A stretch of DNA of 50,490 bases from Solihabitans fulvus (GTDB lineage Bacteria; Actinomycetota; Actinomycetes; Mycobacteriales; Pseudonocardiaceae), in NCBI RefSeq assembly GCF_008386585.1, contig NZ_VUOB01000070.1, positions 1 through 50,490 of the forward strand. The letters are read 5' to 3'. A program made the translations under genes and the position numbers. Below the pieces are notes generated by a model. It ran no database searches and was not told the DNA's origin. It saw nothing but the letters and a program-made list of their open reading frames with translations. Below are positions 17,118-25,641 of this stretch, piece by piece (the stretch's first letter is position 1; each line of letters opens with the position of its first letter).

Positions 17118-17335
17118 AGTCAAGCTGCTCCTCACGCGAACGAGGAGCCCGCGGCGGAAGGCTCGGCCTGTGCTGTCCGTGCGGTCGGCGGCTGACGCCG
17201 GCCAGCACAAGCTGTACTACCCGCGGCCTGGCGAGGTCAAGACAAGGTCGGACGAATCGACGCTGAAGACTGCCTGAAGTGTCGTGACACGGCCGTTTCC
17301 GCCGTTGATCGTCCGATGTCTGGGCGATGGGCCCG

Positions 17336-18349
17336 TCAGAACCGACCGCCGAAGATGAGCTTCGCGACCTGGCTGTCGGTCACCCTGCCGACCTCCTGGC
17401 CGCCCTCGCCGTTGAGGCTGTTCATCACGGCGAGCGTGTAGCGGTGCCCCGGGCCGACGAAGCCGACCGAGTTCATCACCGAGCCGCCCTGCTCGTCCGA
17501 CCAGCCGTCCTTGTTGCCGGGCTGGGCGGCCGGTCCCGCGCCCCACACGCCCCACTGCTGGTCGGGGTCGACCGCGCTGAGCTGGCCGACGATGTAGTCG
17601 CGCAGGTCGCCGGGCAGCGAGCCGAGCACGTAGTTGATCAGCCGGTCGAGATCGTCCGGCGTGCACTTCTGGAAACCCCAGTACGGGTAGAACTTGCTGA
17701 ACCCGCGCTGCGGCGCCAGCGAGGTCATGCCGTAGCCGGGGAAGGCGTTGTTGAACGTCAGGTGGTCGTCGCCCGCGTAGCGGAACCACAGCGTGTCCGC
17801 CGCGTTGTCGTCCGAGCTGTGCAGCATCGCCTGGATCAGCGAGCGGTCCTCGTCGGACAGGTGGATCGAGCCTGCCCGGTCCCGCAGGAACAGGTTGACG
17901 CTCATCGCCAGCTTGATCGTGGAGGCCGTCCAGACCGGGGTCGTCGCGTGGTCGTTGCGCCACACCGCGCCGGTCTGCCGGTCCCGCACCACGATGCCGA
18001 CCGTGCCCGGCCGCTTGGCGACGTAGGCCTGGGCCGCGGCGAAGCGCTGCTGGAAGTCGCAGTCGAAACCGGTCTGCGGCAGCGGGCAGTTCTGCTGCTG
18101 CGGCGGCTCGCTCGGCTTGGCCGGGGCCGTGTTCGCCGGGGTGCCCTGCGGCGAGCTCGCGCTCGGCGGCGCGGAGCTGCTCGCCGAGGCACTGGCGCTG
18201 GTGGAGCTGGCGGACGTCGAGGGCGTCGTCGACACGCCCTCCTTGGCGGCCACGTCGCCGCCGCAGCCGGTCAGCCCGAGCAGCGCGGCGGCCGCCACCG
18301 ACATCACCATCAGGGGACGCCATGCACTCTGCCGGGGGACGCGGGTCAT
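17336..18349 (-). CDS. Beta-lactamase-fold serine hydrolase lipoprotein (LppW-like)
   Basis: Lipoprotein of 337 residues. The signal peptide ends in the lipobox LTGC (Cys about residue 28); a Ser/Ala/Pro-rich linker of about 55 residues follows; the rest resembles the class A beta-lactamase/LppW fold. Visible are the SxxK motif STIK, the SSDDNAAD stretch at the SDN position, and KDGWSDEQGG where active enzymes have KTG or KSG. It should sit on the outer face of the membrane, possibly in peptidoglycan metabolism. The replaced third residue makes true beta-lactamase activity uncertain. The ATG at 18349 puts the signal peptide at the N-terminus. Confidence 0.82.
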   Translation of the reverse strand: MTRVPRQSAWRPLMVMSVAAAALLGLTGCGGDVAAKEGVSTTPSTSASSTSASASASSSAPPSASSPQGTPANTAPAKPSEPPQQQNCPLPQTGFDCDFQQRFAAAQAYVAKRPGTVGIVVRDRQTGAVWRNDHATTPVWTASTIKLAMSVNLFLRDRAGSIHLSDEDRSLIQAMLHSSDDNAADTLWFRYAGDDHLTFNNAFPGYGMTSLAPQRGFSKFYPYWGFQKCTPDDLDRLINYVLGSLPGDLRDYIVGQLSAVDPDQQWGVWGAGPAAQPGNKDGWSDEQGGSVMNSVGFVGPGHRYTLAVMNSLNGEGGQEVGRVTDSQVAKLIFGGRF

Positions 18350-18484
18350 TGGCGCAGGCTAGTACGCGACGGACAGTCACCGCCGCTTGCCCAATAGGAT
18401 GATCGACCGTGACGCTCGTCACGAACCGCCCACGCCAACCGGGTGCGCCGCGTAATGAGTCGTAGGACCCAACTGTCGCAGGAC

Positions 18485-19324
18485 CTAACCGCGGTGCGCG
18501 ACCAGGTGCTCCAGCAACAGCGCCACCACGGTCTCCGGGGTCTCCTCCGGCACCCAGTGCGAGACGTCCTCGATCAGCTGGAACGTGTACGGGCCGGTCA
18601 CCCAGTTCTCAACGTCCATCGCCGCCGTCGAGCCGAACGCCGAGTCCTCCGTGCTCCACGCGTACAGCGTCGGCACTGACACCTTCTCGAGCGTGCCGGG
18701 GCCGCGCGCGGCCCGGTACCAGTTCAGCGCGGCGGTCAGCGCGCCGGGCTCGGACAGCCGCTGCACGTACTCCTCGATCCGCGACGGCGGGACCCGCCAC
18801 TCGTAGATCCGGCGCAACGCGGCCGCGTCGTCCTTGAGCAGCGCGCGTTCGGCCGTGCGCGGCTGGCGGAACACCGACATGTACTGCGACCGCTGCTGCT
18901 GGTCCTCGTCCTCGCGCAGGGCAGCGCGGAACGCGCCGGGATGCGGCGTGGAGAACACGCTCAGCGTGCGCACCCGGTCGGGATGCTCCGCCGCGACGAC
19001 CCAGGCGACCGCGCCGCCCCAGTCGTGGCCGACGAGGTCGAACCGCTGCCAGCCGAGCCGGTCCGCCATCGCCAGCACGTCACCGACCAGTTCGGCCATC
19101 GCGTAGTCCTCGATCCGCTCCGGCCGGACGCCGGGGGAGTAGCCCCGCTGGTCGGGCGCGACGGCCCGGCAGCCGGCCGCGCCGAGCGCGGCCACCTGCT
19201 CCTCCCACTCGATCCCGGCCTCGGGGAAACCGTGCAGCAGCAACACTTCGCGGCCGTCCTCAGGGCCGGCAGCGATGGCGTCGAAGCCGCCGGCAGCGGT
19301 GGGGATCTGTAGCTGTTCGGTCAC
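18485..19324 (-). CDS. Alpha/beta hydrolase (epoxide hydrolase-like)
   Basis: Alpha/beta hydrolase of 279 residues. HGFPE forms the oxyanion region, GHDWGG carries an Asp nucleophile, and SHWVPEE carries the catalytic His; an acidic residue lies in WSTEDSAF. An Asp nucleophile points to epoxide hydrolase or haloalkane dehalogenase chemistry rather than a serine esterase. Soluble; substrate unknown. It lies upstream of the LppW-like gene in the same orientation with a 135-bp gap and diverges from a second alpha/beta hydrolase. Confidence 0.88.
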   Translation of the reverse strand: MTEQLQIPTAAGGFDAIAAGPEDGREVLLLHGFPEAGIEWEEQVAALGAAGCRAVAPDQRGYSPGVRPERIEDYAMAELVGDVLAMADRLGWQRFDLVGHDWGGAVAWVVAAEHPDRVRTLSVFSTPHPGAFRAALREDEDQQQRSQYMSVFRQPRTAERALLKDDAAALRRIYEWRVPPSRIEEYVQRLSEPGALTAALNWYRAARGPGTLEKVSVPTLYAWSTEDSAFGSTAAMDVENWVTGPYTFQLIEDVSHWVPEETPETVVALLLEHLVAHRG

Positions 19325-19492
19325 CGCTGCACCCTAGGGGACCGGCCCGACAGCCCCGACGATCAGGTCCGGCCGTGCCGGCGCCACCCATGGATCCGAG
19401 GGTGTGACGTGTGCCGCGGCGATCAACCGAGGATCGTCGGCCGGCGAACGTTGCTGCGCGGGGACTCCCGCCGCGACCGGAGGGAGCCCGTC

Positions 19493-20212
19493 ATGACCCG
19501 TCAGCCCAGGCTCGACGCACTCGCGCCCGCCACACCGTCCGAGGTGCGGGCCGTCGTGCTCGTGCTGCACGGCGGCCGGCAGCACGACCACGGCCGCGTG
19601 CACCGCCTGCGGTTGGCCTATCTGCGGATGGTGCCGCTGGCCAGGGCGCTGCGCCGGGCCGGCCGGCGACACGGCCTTGCCGTCTGGCTGCTGCGCTACC
19701 GCTACCGGGGCTGGAACGCGCCGAGCCTCGACCCCGTCGCCGACGCGCGCTGGGCGCTGGCCCGCGCCCGCGCGGTCTACCCGGGGCGGCCCGTCGTCCT
19801 GGTCGGCCACTCCATGGGCGGCCGGACCGCGCTGCGCGTCGCCGACGACCCCGCCGTGGTCGCGGTGTGCGCGCTCGCGCCGTGGACCGAAGCCGACGAA
19901 CCGGTCGCGCAGCTCGCCGGCCGAGGCGTGCTGATCGCGCACGGCGACCGCGAACGCTGGACCGATCCCGCGCTGTCCCACCGGTTCGCCGCGCGGGCCA
20001 AGGAGGTCACCGCCAGGGTGTGCCGGTTCGCGGTGCTCGGCGACGGCCACGCCATGCTGCGCCGCGCGGCCGACTGGACCCGCCTGGTCACTGAGTTCGT
20101 GCTCGGCGAACTCGGCCTCGAACCGGAGTCGCCGGCCATTGCGGACGCCATGAGTCAGCCGGAGACCGGCGGCCTCGACGTTCCGCTGGGAGGGAGACCC
20201 TCGCGTGGTTGA
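19493..20212 (+). CDS. Alpha/beta hydrolase (serine-type)
   Basis: Small alpha/beta hydrolase of 239 residues. The nucleophile elbow is GHSMGG (Ser near residue 108), and DGHAML near the C-terminus supplies the likely catalytic His. The N-terminal LVLHGGRQHDHG forms the oxyanion strand. The ATG at 19493 is preceded by GGAGGGAG; an upstream in-frame start would add 28 arginine-rich, unconserved residues. It precedes the CFA-synthase-like gene by about 130 bp in the same direction, so a lipid-related role is possible but unproven. Confidence 0.83.
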   Translation: MTRQPRLDALAPATPSEVRAVVLVLHGGRQHDHGRVHRLRLAYLRMVPLARALRRAGRRHGLAVWLLRYRYRGWNAPSLDPVADARWALARARAVYPGRPVVLVGHSMGGRTALRVADDPAVVAVCALAPWTEADEPVAQLAGRGVLIAHGDRERWTDPALSHRFAARAKEVTARVCRFAVLGDGHAMLRRAADWTRLVTEFVLGELGLEPESPAIADAMSQPETGGLDVPLGGRPSRG

Positions 20213-20341
20213 ACAGCATTCCGGTGTCGGCGGTGCTGGTGACCTTGAACCCGGTCGGAATGAACTGCGGCACAGGACTGTCGTCTCCACCGGGGAGCGT
20301 GGGTAGTTTCCCGTCCGGTAAGGACAATGAGGAGGGACGAA

Positions 20342-21613
20342 GTGAGCACAGTCCATGCTGGGGGCGGCGCCACCACACGGTCCGGCAGGCCCCTGCCGCG
20401 ACCGAACGAGGGTGTCTGGCCGGGGCTGGCGACCGCACCGCACTCGCCGTGGCGCGCGTGGATCGCGGAGCAGCTGTTCCGACGCGCCGTCCGCACGCTG
20501 CCGCTGCGGGTCGAACTGCCCGGCGGCGTTCGGCTCGGCGCGGGCGGCCCCGACTCGCCGCTGATGCGCGTGCACCGGCCGGGTGCGTTCTTCCACCGGC
20601 TCGGCGTCGACGCGAAGATCGGTTTCGGTGAGTCGTACATGGTGGGGGACTGGACGAGTTCGGCCATCGCCGACCTGCTCTCGGTGTTCGCGGCCAGGCT
20701 GACCACGCTGGTCCCGCCGAGGCTCCAGGCGTTGCGGCGCTGGGTGGAGCGGCCCCAGCCGAGCAGCGAGCGCAACACCGTCGCAGGCGCGAGGGAGAAC
20801 ATCCACCGCCACTACGACCTGTCCAACGACCTGTTCGCGACCTTCCTCGACGAGACGATGAGCTACTCGTCGGCGTTGTTCGAGGCGGGCTCGACGGACT
20901 TGGTTGCCGGGCAGCTGCGCAAGATCGACGGGGTGCTGGACTACGCGGGCGTGCGGGCGGACTCGCACGTGCTGGAGATCGGCACCGGCTGGGGCGGCCT
21001 GGCGATCAGGGCGGCGCAGCGCGGGGCGCGGGTCACCTCGCTGACCATCTCGCCGGAGCAGAAGAGGTTGGCGGAGCAGCGGATCGCCGAGGCCGGCGTC
21101 GCCGACCGCGTGCAGGTGCTGCTCCGCGACTACCGCGAGGCGCAGGGGCAGTACGACGCGGTGGTGAGCGTCGAGATGATCGAGGCGGTCGGTGCCGAGT
21201 ACTGGCCGACCTACTTCGGCACCCTCGACCGGCTGCTCAAGCCGGGCGGGCGGGTCGGGCTCCAGGCCATCACCATGCCGCACGACCGGTTGCTGGCCAC
21301 CCGCGACAGCTACGGCTGGGTGCACAAGTACGTGTTCCCCGGCGGGCTGATCCCGTCGGTGCGGGCCATCGAGCAGAACGTCCGCTTCCACACCGGGCTG
21401 CGGGTCGCGGAGTCCCGCAGCTTCGGCGGCGACTACGCGGAGACGTTGCGGCAGTGGCGGGAGCGGTTCGTGGACCGCTGGGAACAGGTGGCGGAGCTGG
21501 GGTTCGACGACACGTTCCGGCGGATGTGGGAGTTCTACCTGGCCTACAGCGAGGCAGGCTTCCGGGTCGGCTACCTGGACGTGCGCCAGTTCGCGCTGGC
21601 CGGCCGGCCCTGA
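20342..21613 (+). CDS. Cyclopropane-fatty-acyl-phospholipid synthase family methyltransferase
   Basis: SAM-dependent methyltransferase of 423 residues that would modify unsaturated acyl chains of membrane phospholipids. The SAM-binding motif VLEIGTGWGGLAIRAA lies near residue 210. It is followed by ISPEQKRLAEQRI, VVSVEMIEAVGAEYW (conserved acidic residue of the family) and the C-terminal FGGDYAETLRQWRERF. An N-terminal domain (about 25-135) precedes it, as in bacterial Cfa. The GTG at 20342 has AGGAGGG 5 bp upstream; ATG 20327 overlaps that site and is less likely. Cyclopropanation versus branched-methyl formation cannot be told from sequence. Confidence 0.9.
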   Translation: MSTVHAGGGATTRSGRPLPRPNEGVWPGLATAPHSPWRAWIAEQLFRRAVRTLPLRVELPGGVRLGAGGPDSPLMRVHRPGAFFHRLGVDAKIGFGESYMVGDWTSSAIADLLSVFAARLTTLVPPRLQALRRWVERPQPSSERNTVAGARENIHRHYDLSNDLFATFLDETMSYSSALFEAGSTDLVAGQLRKIDGVLDYAGVRADSHVLEIGTGWGGLAIRAAQRGARVTSLTISPEQKRLAEQRIAEAGVADRVQVLLRDYREAQGQYDAVVSVEMIEAVGAEYWPTYFGTLDRLLKPGGRVGLQAITMPHDRLLATRDSYGWVHKYVFPGGLIPSVRAIEQNVRFHTGLRVAESRSFGGDYAETLRQWRERFVDRWEQVAELGFDDTFRRMWEFYLAYSEAGFRVGYLDVRQFALAGRP

Positions 21614-21656
21614 CCGGCCCGGTGGTGGGTGCCGCGGCCGGCGCCCACCACCGTGG

Positions 21657-22640
21657 TCAGTACGTCGTGCCCGCCGGGACCTGCCGGACGCCGGCCATGC
21701 GCTGCGCCGCGCGGGCGAGACCGATCCCGGCGACGATCGCCGCGACCACCACCCACGAGGAGACGTTGAGCTGGGCCGCGCCGGACAGCGCGTGACCGAG
21801 GTTGCAGCCACCGGCCAGCCAGCCGCCGGCGCCGAGCAGGGCCCCGCCAACGGCGAGCTGCGCGTAGCGGACCTTTGTCTCGCCCCTGACCAGGAAGCCG
21901 CCCGAGGTGCGGGCCGCGACCGCGCCACCCGCGACGATCCCGCCGAGGAACGCGATCAGCCACCAGTTCGGGTTGCCGTCGAGGACGCCGGTGGCCGCGC
22001 CGACGGTGCTCGGCCCGAAGCCCGCGCCGCCGACGGCCGCCAGCACCCACCCCGCGACGGTGACCGCGCCGAGCGCGACCCCGGCCGTCGGCCAGTTCCA
22101 CTGCCAGGCGCGGTCCGGGCGCTCCGCGCCGCGTCGCCACCGGAGCGCGGCGGCCACGATCACCAGGAACACCACCGAGACCGCGAGCGTCGGCAGGCCA
22201 AGCACGCCGGGAACCGTCGCGCCGCGCCCGCCGGGCAGCACCGTGGGGCCGGGCAGCACGAGGTCGTGCACGGCCAGTTCGCCGGCCACCCAGCCCGCGA
22301 GGCCGACCAGCGCGCCGAGCATGCCGGAGCCGAGCTTGAACAGCAGCCCCGAGACGCAGGACCGCGCGACCGCCATGCCGACGCCGATCAGCAGACCGCC
22401 GACGAGATCGGCCACCGGCGCGAACGGCAGGCCCCGGTTCAGGCCCGCGGCCAGCGGCGTGCCGAACAGCACGGCGAGGCCGACGGAGGCGACCGCCACG
22501 CCGAGCAGCCAGGCCCGCGCCAGCAGCCAGCGCCGCTCGTACGGGCCGGCGAAGGTGGCGTGGAAGCACAGGCGGCCCCGATAGAGGACGTAGCCCATCG
22601 CGGTTCCGGCGACCAGGCCGGTGAGAACTGCGGTGATCAT
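21657..22640 (-). CDS. YeeE/YedE family sulfur-compound transporter
   Basis: Integral membrane protein of 327 residues with about nine or ten hydrophobic helices. The three cysteines typical of the TsuA/YeeE family are conserved: RGRLCFHATF (near 25), ARSCVSGLLFKLGSG (near 90) and AGGCNLGHALSG (near 285). In relatives these relay thiosulfate or a related sulfur species through the membrane. The ATG at 22640 is the natural start because it begins the first helix. No TusA or rhodanese gene is adjacent. It diverges from the sirtuin gene. Confidence 0.9.
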   Translation of the reverse strand: MITAVLTGLVAGTAMGYVLYRGRLCFHATFAGPYERRWLLARAWLLGVAVASVGLAVLFGTPLAAGLNRGLPFAPVADLVGGLLIGVGMAVARSCVSGLLFKLGSGMLGALVGLAGWVAGELAVHDLVLPGPTVLPGGRGATVPGVLGLPTLAVSVVFLVIVAAALRWRRGAERPDRAWQWNWPTAGVALGAVTVAGWVLAAVGGAGFGPSTVGAATGVLDGNPNWWLIAFLGGIVAGGAVAARTSGGFLVRGETKVRYAQLAVGGALLGAGGWLAGGCNLGHALSGAAQLNVSSWVVVAAIVAGIGLARAAQRMAGVRQVPAGTTY

Positions 22641-22783
22641 CGTGTGGCGCCCACTTCGACCGTCCGACAGCGAAGGCACCAGCCTAGGGTCGTCGGAGGG
22701 GCATCGGCCTGGGTATCGGCGCAGCCGATGGCCGTGCGTCCGGCCGAGGAACCGGCGGGTGCCCGCTCGGCTACCGTGGACCC

Positions 22784-23635
22784 GTGGCACAGCGTGGTGC
22801 GGAACAGGATCGTTCGCCGGACGGGGAATGGGCCGCGGCGGTGGAGTTGTTCGCCGGCGCGCGGCGGATCACGGCGCTGACCGGCGCCGGCGTGTCCACG
22901 GCGTCGGGCATTCCGGACTACCGCGGCCCAGCGGGCGTGTGGACCAAGGACCCCGCCGCGCAGCGCATGTCCACGCTGGAGTCCTATCTCGGCGATCTCG
23001 AGGTGCGCCGCGCGGCCTGGCGGCGGCGCGCCGCGCACCCCGTCTGGCTCGCCGAGCCGAACCCCGCGCACCGGGCCTTCGCCGACCTTGAGCGGTCCGG
23101 GCGGCTGCGCGCGCTGGTCACCCAGAACGTCGACGGACTGCACCAGAAGGCCGGTTCGACGCCGTCGATGGTGGTGGAGCTGCACGGCTCGGCCACCGGC
23201 ACGGTGTGCGTGGACTGCGGGTCGCCCGGCTCGATGCGGGCCGCGCTGGAGCGGGTGCAGGCCGGCGAGGACGAGCCGGACTGCCCGGCCTGCGGCGGAA
23301 TCCTGCGGTCCACCGCGGTGTTGTTCGGCGAGCCGCTCGACCCCGAGGTGCTGCGCAGGGCGCGGGCCGCCGTGGTGGACTGCGACCTGCTCGTGGCCGC
23401 GGGCACCTCGCTGACCGTGCAGCCGGCCGCCGGGCTGGTCGGCCTCGCCTCGACGGCCGGGGCCGCCGTGCTGATCTGCAACGCCGAGCCGACGCCCTAC
23501 GACGGCCTCGCCACGGCCGTGGTGCGGCGGCCGCTGGCCGAGGCGCTGCCCGAGCTGGTCGCGATCGCGCCGATCGACGACGCCGAGCGGGCGGCCCCGC
23601 TGACCACGTGGGGTGACCCGAGCACGTGGTCGTGA
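22784..23635 (+). CDS. cobB: NAD-dependent protein deacylase (sirtuin)
   Basis: Sirtuin of 283 residues that removes acyl groups from protein lysines using NAD. Motifs in order: GAGVSTASGIPDYRG (NAD binding, about 33-47), TQNVDGLHQKAG, catalytic His in ELHGS, the zinc cysteines CVDC and CPAC, and GTSLTVQPAAG. The GTG at 22784 gives a short acidic leader before the fold. In actinobacteria sirtuins often control acyl-CoA synthetases, and one follows about 200 bp downstream. Co-regulation is an inference. Confidence 0.92.
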   Translation: MAQRGAEQDRSPDGEWAAAVELFAGARRITALTGAGVSTASGIPDYRGPAGVWTKDPAAQRMSTLESYLGDLEVRRAAWRRRAAHPVWLAEPNPAHRAFADLERSGRLRALVTQNVDGLHQKAGSTPSMVVELHGSATGTVCVDCGSPGSMRAALERVQAGEDEPDCPACGGILRSTAVLFGEPLDPEVLRRARAAVVDCDLLVAAGTSLTVQPAAGLVGLASTAGAAVLICNAEPTPYDGLATAVVRRPLAEALPELVAIAPIDDAERAAPLTTWGDPSTWS

Positions 23636-23832
23636 GCGTCGGGTGCGCCGTGCACAGTGCGGCGAGCGGTGTTCGCGGCATGCCCGAGTTCGCCGTGGTC
23701 GGGCCGATTGCCGGAGTCGGTCGGGCAGCGTCGCGGCACACCCGGGATGAGCGGGCACGTTGCCGTGACGCGGCCGAGGTCGATCACTTAGGGTAGTTCG
23801 ACTATCGCTGTCCCCTCCCGGAGGTGCTGGGT

Positions 23833-25371
23833 ATGCGGGTGCCGCTCACCATCGCTGACTTTCTGGACCGCGCCGCCTTCGCCTTCGCGGACAGCACGGC
23901 CACCATCGACGAGCCGGAACAACCGGCCGCGCCGGTGCCGACGACCACCTACGGCGAGCTGGCGCGGCGGGCCCGCGCCTGGCAGGCCGGGCTCGACGCG
24001 CTCGGTGTCGGCGAGGGCGAACGCGTCGCCGTGGTCAGCCACAACTCCGCGCGGCTGCTGGAACTGCTGCACGCCGTGCCGGCCAGCGGCCGGGTCTGCG
24101 TGCCGGTCAACTTCCGGCTCCGCCCCGACGAGGTGAACTACATCGTCGGGCACAGCGGCGCATCGGTGCTGCTGGTCGATCCCGAGGTGGACGAGGCGCT
24201 GGCCGGCATCACCGCGCGGCACCGGTTCGTGCTCGGCGAGCAGACCGAGACCGAGGTGATGCGGTTCGACACCGAGCCGCGCCCGTGGGAGCGGCCGGAC
24301 GAGGACGCCACCGCGACGATCAACTACACCTCGGGCACCACCGCCCGGCCCAAGGGCGTGCAGTTGACGCACCGCAACATCTGGCTCGACGCGGTCACCT
24401 TCGCCATGCACACCAGGGCCTGGGAGCGCGACGTCTACCTGCACGTGCTGCCGATGTTCCACTGCAACGGGTGGGGCATGCCCTACGGCCTTGCCGGGCT
24501 CGGCGTGCCGCAGGTGGTGCTGCGCAAGGTCGACGGCGCGGAGATCCTGCGCCGGGTCGAGCGGCACGGCGTGACCCTGATGTGCGGGGCGCCCGCGGTG
24601 TGGAACGCGGTGCTGGACGCCGCGCAGCAGTGGGACGGCGAGATCCCCGGCCGCGACACGGTTCGGGTGGTGTGCGCGGGCGCGCCGCCGCCGAGCCGCA
24701 CCATCGCGCGGATGGAGGAGGAGCTCGGCTGGGAGTTCCTCCAGATCTACGGCCTCACCGAGACCGCCCCGCTGCTGACCTTCAACCGCACCAGGGCCGC
24801 CGACGTGGACCTGCCGGCGGAGGAGCGGGCCCGCAAGCTGATGCGGGCGGGCGCGCCCGCGCTGGGCGCGCGGCTGCGCACCAGCGAGGACGGCGAGGTG
24901 CTGGCCAGGTCCAACGTGGTGCTGGAGGGCTACTGGGAGAACAAGGAGGCCACCGACGCCGCGCTGCGGGACGGCTGGTTCCACACCGGCGACGGCGGGT
25001 TCTTCGACGACGAGGGCTACCTGACGATCTCGGACCGCAAGAAGGACGTCATCATCACCGGCGGCGAGAACGTGTCGTCGATCGAGGTCGAGGACTGCGT
25101 GTTCAGCCATCCCTCGGTCGCCGAGGTCGCGGTGATCGGCGTGCCGCACGAGAAGTGGGGCGAGACGATCAAGGCGCTGGTGGTGCGGGTCGAGGGTCGG
25201 GACGTGACCGAGGCCGAGATCATCGCGCACTGCAAGCAGCGGATCGCCGGCTACAAGGCGCCGACCTCGGTGGAGTTCCGGGACGCGATCCCGAGGACCG
25301 CGACCGGCAAGATCCAGAAGTTCAAGCTCCGCGAGCCCTACTGGACGGGCCTGGACCGCAAGGTCAACTGA
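23833..25371 (+). CDS. AMP-forming acyl-CoA synthetase
   Basis: ANL-superfamily ligase of 512 residues that would activate a carboxylic acid to its CoA thioester through an acyl-AMP. Motifs: YTSGTTARPKGV (P-loop, about 159-170), YGLTETAP (A5), GWFHTGD, KDVIITGGENVSS and the C-terminal PRTATGKIQKFKLRE with the catalytic Lys that sirtuins deacetylate in relatives. Length and motifs suit medium- or long-chain fatty acids; specificity is not certain. GGAGG lies 8 bp before ATG 23833. The 23636-23832 gap has no gene. Confidence 0.92.
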   Translation: MRVPLTIADFLDRAAFAFADSTATIDEPEQPAAPVPTTTYGELARRARAWQAGLDALGVGEGERVAVVSHNSARLLELLHAVPASGRVCVPVNFRLRPDEVNYIVGHSGASVLLVDPEVDEALAGITARHRFVLGEQTETEVMRFDTEPRPWERPDEDATATINYTSGTTARPKGVQLTHRNIWLDAVTFAMHTRAWERDVYLHVLPMFHCNGWGMPYGLAGLGVPQVVLRKVDGAEILRRVERHGVTLMCGAPAVWNAVLDAAQQWDGEIPGRDTVRVVCAGAPPPSRTIARMEEELGWEFLQIYGLTETAPLLTFNRTRAADVDLPAEERARKLMRAGAPALGARLRTSEDGEVLARSNVVLEGYWENKEATDAALRDGWFHTGDGGFFDDEGYLTISDRKKDVIITGGENVSSIEVEDCVFSHPSVAEVAVIGVPHEKWGETIKALVVRVEGRDVTEAEIIAHCKQRIAGYKAPTSVEFRDAIPRTATGKIQKFKLREPYWTGLDRKVN

Positions 25372-25393
25372 CCGACCCGCAGTAGCACGCCGA

Positions 25394-25425
25394 CGCGCCG
25401 CCCCAGCCACGGTTGGGGCGGCGCG
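25394..25425. terminator. Strong hairpin terminator after acyl-CoA synthetase
   Basis: CGCGCCGCCCCA (25394-25405) pairs perfectly with TGGGGCGGCGCG (25414-25425) around an 8-nt loop, 22 bp after the stop codon. It is one of the strongest stems in the window and marks the end of this transcript. Confidence 0.75.
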
Positions 25426-25641
25426 CCGCTGTGTGGATCATCTCGATCGCTCAACGTGCAGTTCAGCCCACCATTGACTACCGTCTGTCGTCGGATGTGA
25501 CACGAGTGGCTGACGGTGTCCGAGTTTTTGCTGCGATAGGTGGAAACACCGAGGTAGGAGTGGCAAAGTCTCGGTCCGTGTCCGGTTGACGCCGTTTGAC
25601 GCAATGCGTTGATCCGGACGGTCGAGTTGGAGGTGGGCGTG

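Larger units (their letters stand above)
15757..17123 (+). mobile_element. IS200/IS605-type element carrying only tnpB (no tnpA)
   Basis: The element is delimited approximately by two subterminal imperfect palindromes in the same orientation. The left one (15764-15783) begins CCCCAGGCTTCAG and the right one contains CCGTCC-TTCA-GGACGG (17097-17112). Both are followed by GAG-A/G-AG-type sequence, as expected for the IPL/IPR hairpins of this family. A further perfect 9-bp hairpin lies at 15821-15842 and a 7-bp hairpin at 17074-17091. There is no tnpA, so movement would need a transposase in trans. Exact ends are not proven. The 17124-17335 stretch beyond it holds another hairpin (17127-17148) and no gene. 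Confidence 0.7.

Noticed and set aside
25426..25641. c-di-AMP (ydaO-type) riboswitch in front of the NlpC/P60 gene
   Set aside because: Such riboswitches often precede actinobacterial cell-wall hydrolases, but the conserved core elements are not seen; only a small GAAA-loop hairpin is present.
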